Part shown: positions 4,627 to 5,545 of the stretch, piece by piece
Position numbering within the stretch: position 1 is the stretch's first letter
Layout of the letters: each line of letters opens with the position of its first letter
Notes under the pieces: model-generated
What the model was told of the DNA's origin: nothing
The model's database searches: none
What the model saw: the letters and a program-made list of their open reading frames with translations, nothing else
Translations under genes and position numbers: made by a program
Assembly: GCA_030612605.1 (NCBI GenBank)
Contig: JAUWNO010000165.1
Span: forward strand, 1-5,545
DNA length: 5,545 nucleotides
Origin: Armatimonadota bacterium
GTDB lineage: Bacteria; Cloacimonadota; Cloacimonadia; Cloacimonadales; TCS61
Direction of reading: 5' to 3'

Positions 4627-5070
4627 ATGTCAGGTGAGTTTTTAGGAACATATACAAATTCTGTCAATAAACAAAAATGGATTATAATTCCAGCAGCTTT
4701 CAAGAAAAAATTCAATCCCATGGCAAAACAAACAGTAATAATTACAATTGGTCCGGAAGAGAATATTGCGATTTTTCCATTGGACAACTGGAAAGAAAAA
4801 ATCGAAGGACTGAAATCCGGTTCAGACAAAGATATTCAGTTAATGGTAGCTTTGCGAACTTTTGCCATGTCGGAACAAAAGGTTGAATCTTCCGGTAGGA
4901 TAAAAATCGGAAATGAATTGCTGGAAATTGCCAGGATAAATGAAAAAGTTATCATTAAAGGTGAAGGGAATTTCATTTCAGTTTGGAATCCTGAAAAGTA
5001 TATTGAATTTCGCAAACAAAAACTCGATGAACACAAAAAAACTTTTAATTCTTTGGATTATCAAAAATGA
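4627..5070 (+). CDS. mraZ: MraZ, transcriptional regulator of the division and cell-wall cluster
   Basis: MraZ is a ring-forming DNA-binding protein made of two SpoVT/AbrB-like domains. It typically represses its own dcw operon. At 147 residues it has normal length. The first domain (about 4-50) begins F5-L-G-T-Y, and its usual D-x-K-G-R is replaced by N14-K-Q-K-W18 before I-I-I-P. The second domain (about 80-125) has E87-S-S-G-R91-I-K-I and ends V108-I-I-K-G-E-G-N-F-I-S-V-W-N. A basic, probably helical C-terminal segment follows. GGGAG at 4617-4621 lies five bases before the ATG, which fixes the start. The stop overlaps the rsmH start as ATGA (5067-5070), the standard mraZ-rsmH order. The phased repeats just upstream are the likely autoregulatory target. 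Identity rests on both domain pattern and context, since the sequence is divergent. Confidence 0.93.
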   Translation: MSGEFLGTYTNSVNKQKWIIIPAAFKKKFNPMAKQTVIITIGPEENIAIFPLDNWKEKIEGLKSGSDKDIQLMVALRTFAMSEQKVESSGRIKIGNELLEIARINEKVIIKGEGNFISVWNPEKYIEFRKQKLDEHKKTFNSLDYQK

Positions 5071-5545
5071 GAAATTACCACGTTCCAGTTATGCTGAATG
5101 AATCCGTATCAGTCCTGAAAATTCATGATGGCGGAATTTATGTAGATGCAACTCTGGGCGGTGGTGGTCATTTAAAAGCAATTTTAGATTCAAACAAAAC
5201 CATCAAAGTTTTTGCTTTTGATCAGGATGAAGACGCCATCGAAGAAGCGAGAAAATATTTAAAAGATTACTCAAATAGATTAATAATATTCAAAGATAAT
5301 TTCGTGAATCTGAGAACTCGATTAGCTCTGGAAAGAATAAAAAAAATTGATGGAATCCTATTCGATCTGGGTGTTTCATCCCACCAGATTTCAAAGCCAG
5401 AACGAGGATTCAGCTTTTCCCTGGATGGCAAACTTGATATGAGAATGGATAAATCTCAAAAGCTCTCAGCTTATGATATTATAAATAATTTTTCTTATGA
5501 AGAATTAAGAAATCTTTTCTTTGAATTTGGTGAAGAACGTGAATC
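5067..5545 (+). CDS. rsmH: 16S rRNA m4C1402 methyltransferase RsmH (3' truncated by window edge)
   Basis: RsmH uses S-adenosylmethionine to N4-methylate C1402 of 16S rRNA in the small subunit, tuning the decoding centre. The 159 complete codons visible are roughly the N-terminal half of a family near 300 residues. They begin M-R-N-Y-H5-V-P-V-M-L. The AdoMet-binding segment is Y25-V-D-A-T-L-G-G-G-G-H35, with F51-D52-Q-D after the second strand. G96-I-L-F-D-L-G-V-S-S105 and R113-G-F-S-F, followed by L123-D-M-R-M-D, are family signatures. G155-E-E-R, the last motif seen, matches the family's Y/F-G-E-E-R. The ATG lies within ATGA shared with the mraZ stop. Only a weak GGA precedes it, so it is likely translationally coupled to mraZ. 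Genes for FtsL, PBP and Mur enzymes would be expected next. Confidence 0.97.
   Translation, partial: MRNYHVPVMLNESVSVLKIHDGGIYVDATLGGGGHLKAILDSNKTIKVFAFDQDEDAIEEARKYLKDYSNRLIIFKDNFVNLRTRLALERIKKIDGILFDLGVSSHQISKPERGFSFSLDGKLDMRMDKSQKLSAYDIINNFSYEELRNLFFEFGEERE

Noticed and set aside
4584..5036. Minus-strand open frames opposite mraZ
   Set aside because: Antisense to both AbrB-like domains of a gene with a good ribosome binding site and conserved context.

Overview
The window is an AT-rich bacterial chromosome segment made almost entirely of housekeeping genes. The MlaE-type permease points to a double-membraned cell. Low GC, divergent versions of several core proteins and GC-rich palindromic intergenic repeats fit an uncultured lineage of the Cloacimonadota/FCB kind. 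That placement is an impression from sequence style, not a phylogenetic result.

Layout from left to right. (1) Positions 1-98 hold the 3' end of an unidentified plus-strand gene with a Lys-rich tail. It converges on and overlaps the 3' end of mlaE. (2) Positions 81-2169, minus strand, hold dnaB (replicative helicase) followed by mlaE, overlapping by 8 bp. (3) Positions 2170-2412 are non-coding, with a cluster of inverted repeats built on TTCCGAA/TTCGGAA half-sites. (4) Positions 2413-3057, minus strand, encode a family 4 iron-sulfur uracil-DNA glycosylase. (5) Positions 3058-3228 are non-coding, with a 32-bp GC-rich near-palindrome and a diverged tandem copy of it. (6) Positions 3229-4449, minus strand, form a tight gcvH-gmk-rpoZ operon in which each Shine-Dalgarno sequence or start lies inside or beside the upstream gene. 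(7) Positions 4450-4626 are the divergent intergenic region, with a phased set of short direct repeats just before mraZ. (8) From 4627 to the end, plus strand, mraZ and rsmH open a presumed division and cell-wall (dcw) cluster and overlap by ATGA. rsmH runs off the window.

The minus-strand genes cover replication (DnaB), uracil repair, GMP-to-GDP phosphorylation, an RNA polymerase subunit, a lipoyl carrier protein and lipid transport. The plus-strand genes begin the division cluster, with its regulator MraZ and the 16S rRNA methyltransferase RsmH. I see no phage, CRISPR, toxin-antitoxin or secondary-metabolite locus, and no new multi-gene system. The best leads are regulatory or structural: the 10-bp-phased TGAGA boxes before mraZ, paired with a MraZ whose first DNA-binding motif is altered; the two intergenic repeat families; and the separation of mlaE and gcvH from their usual partners.
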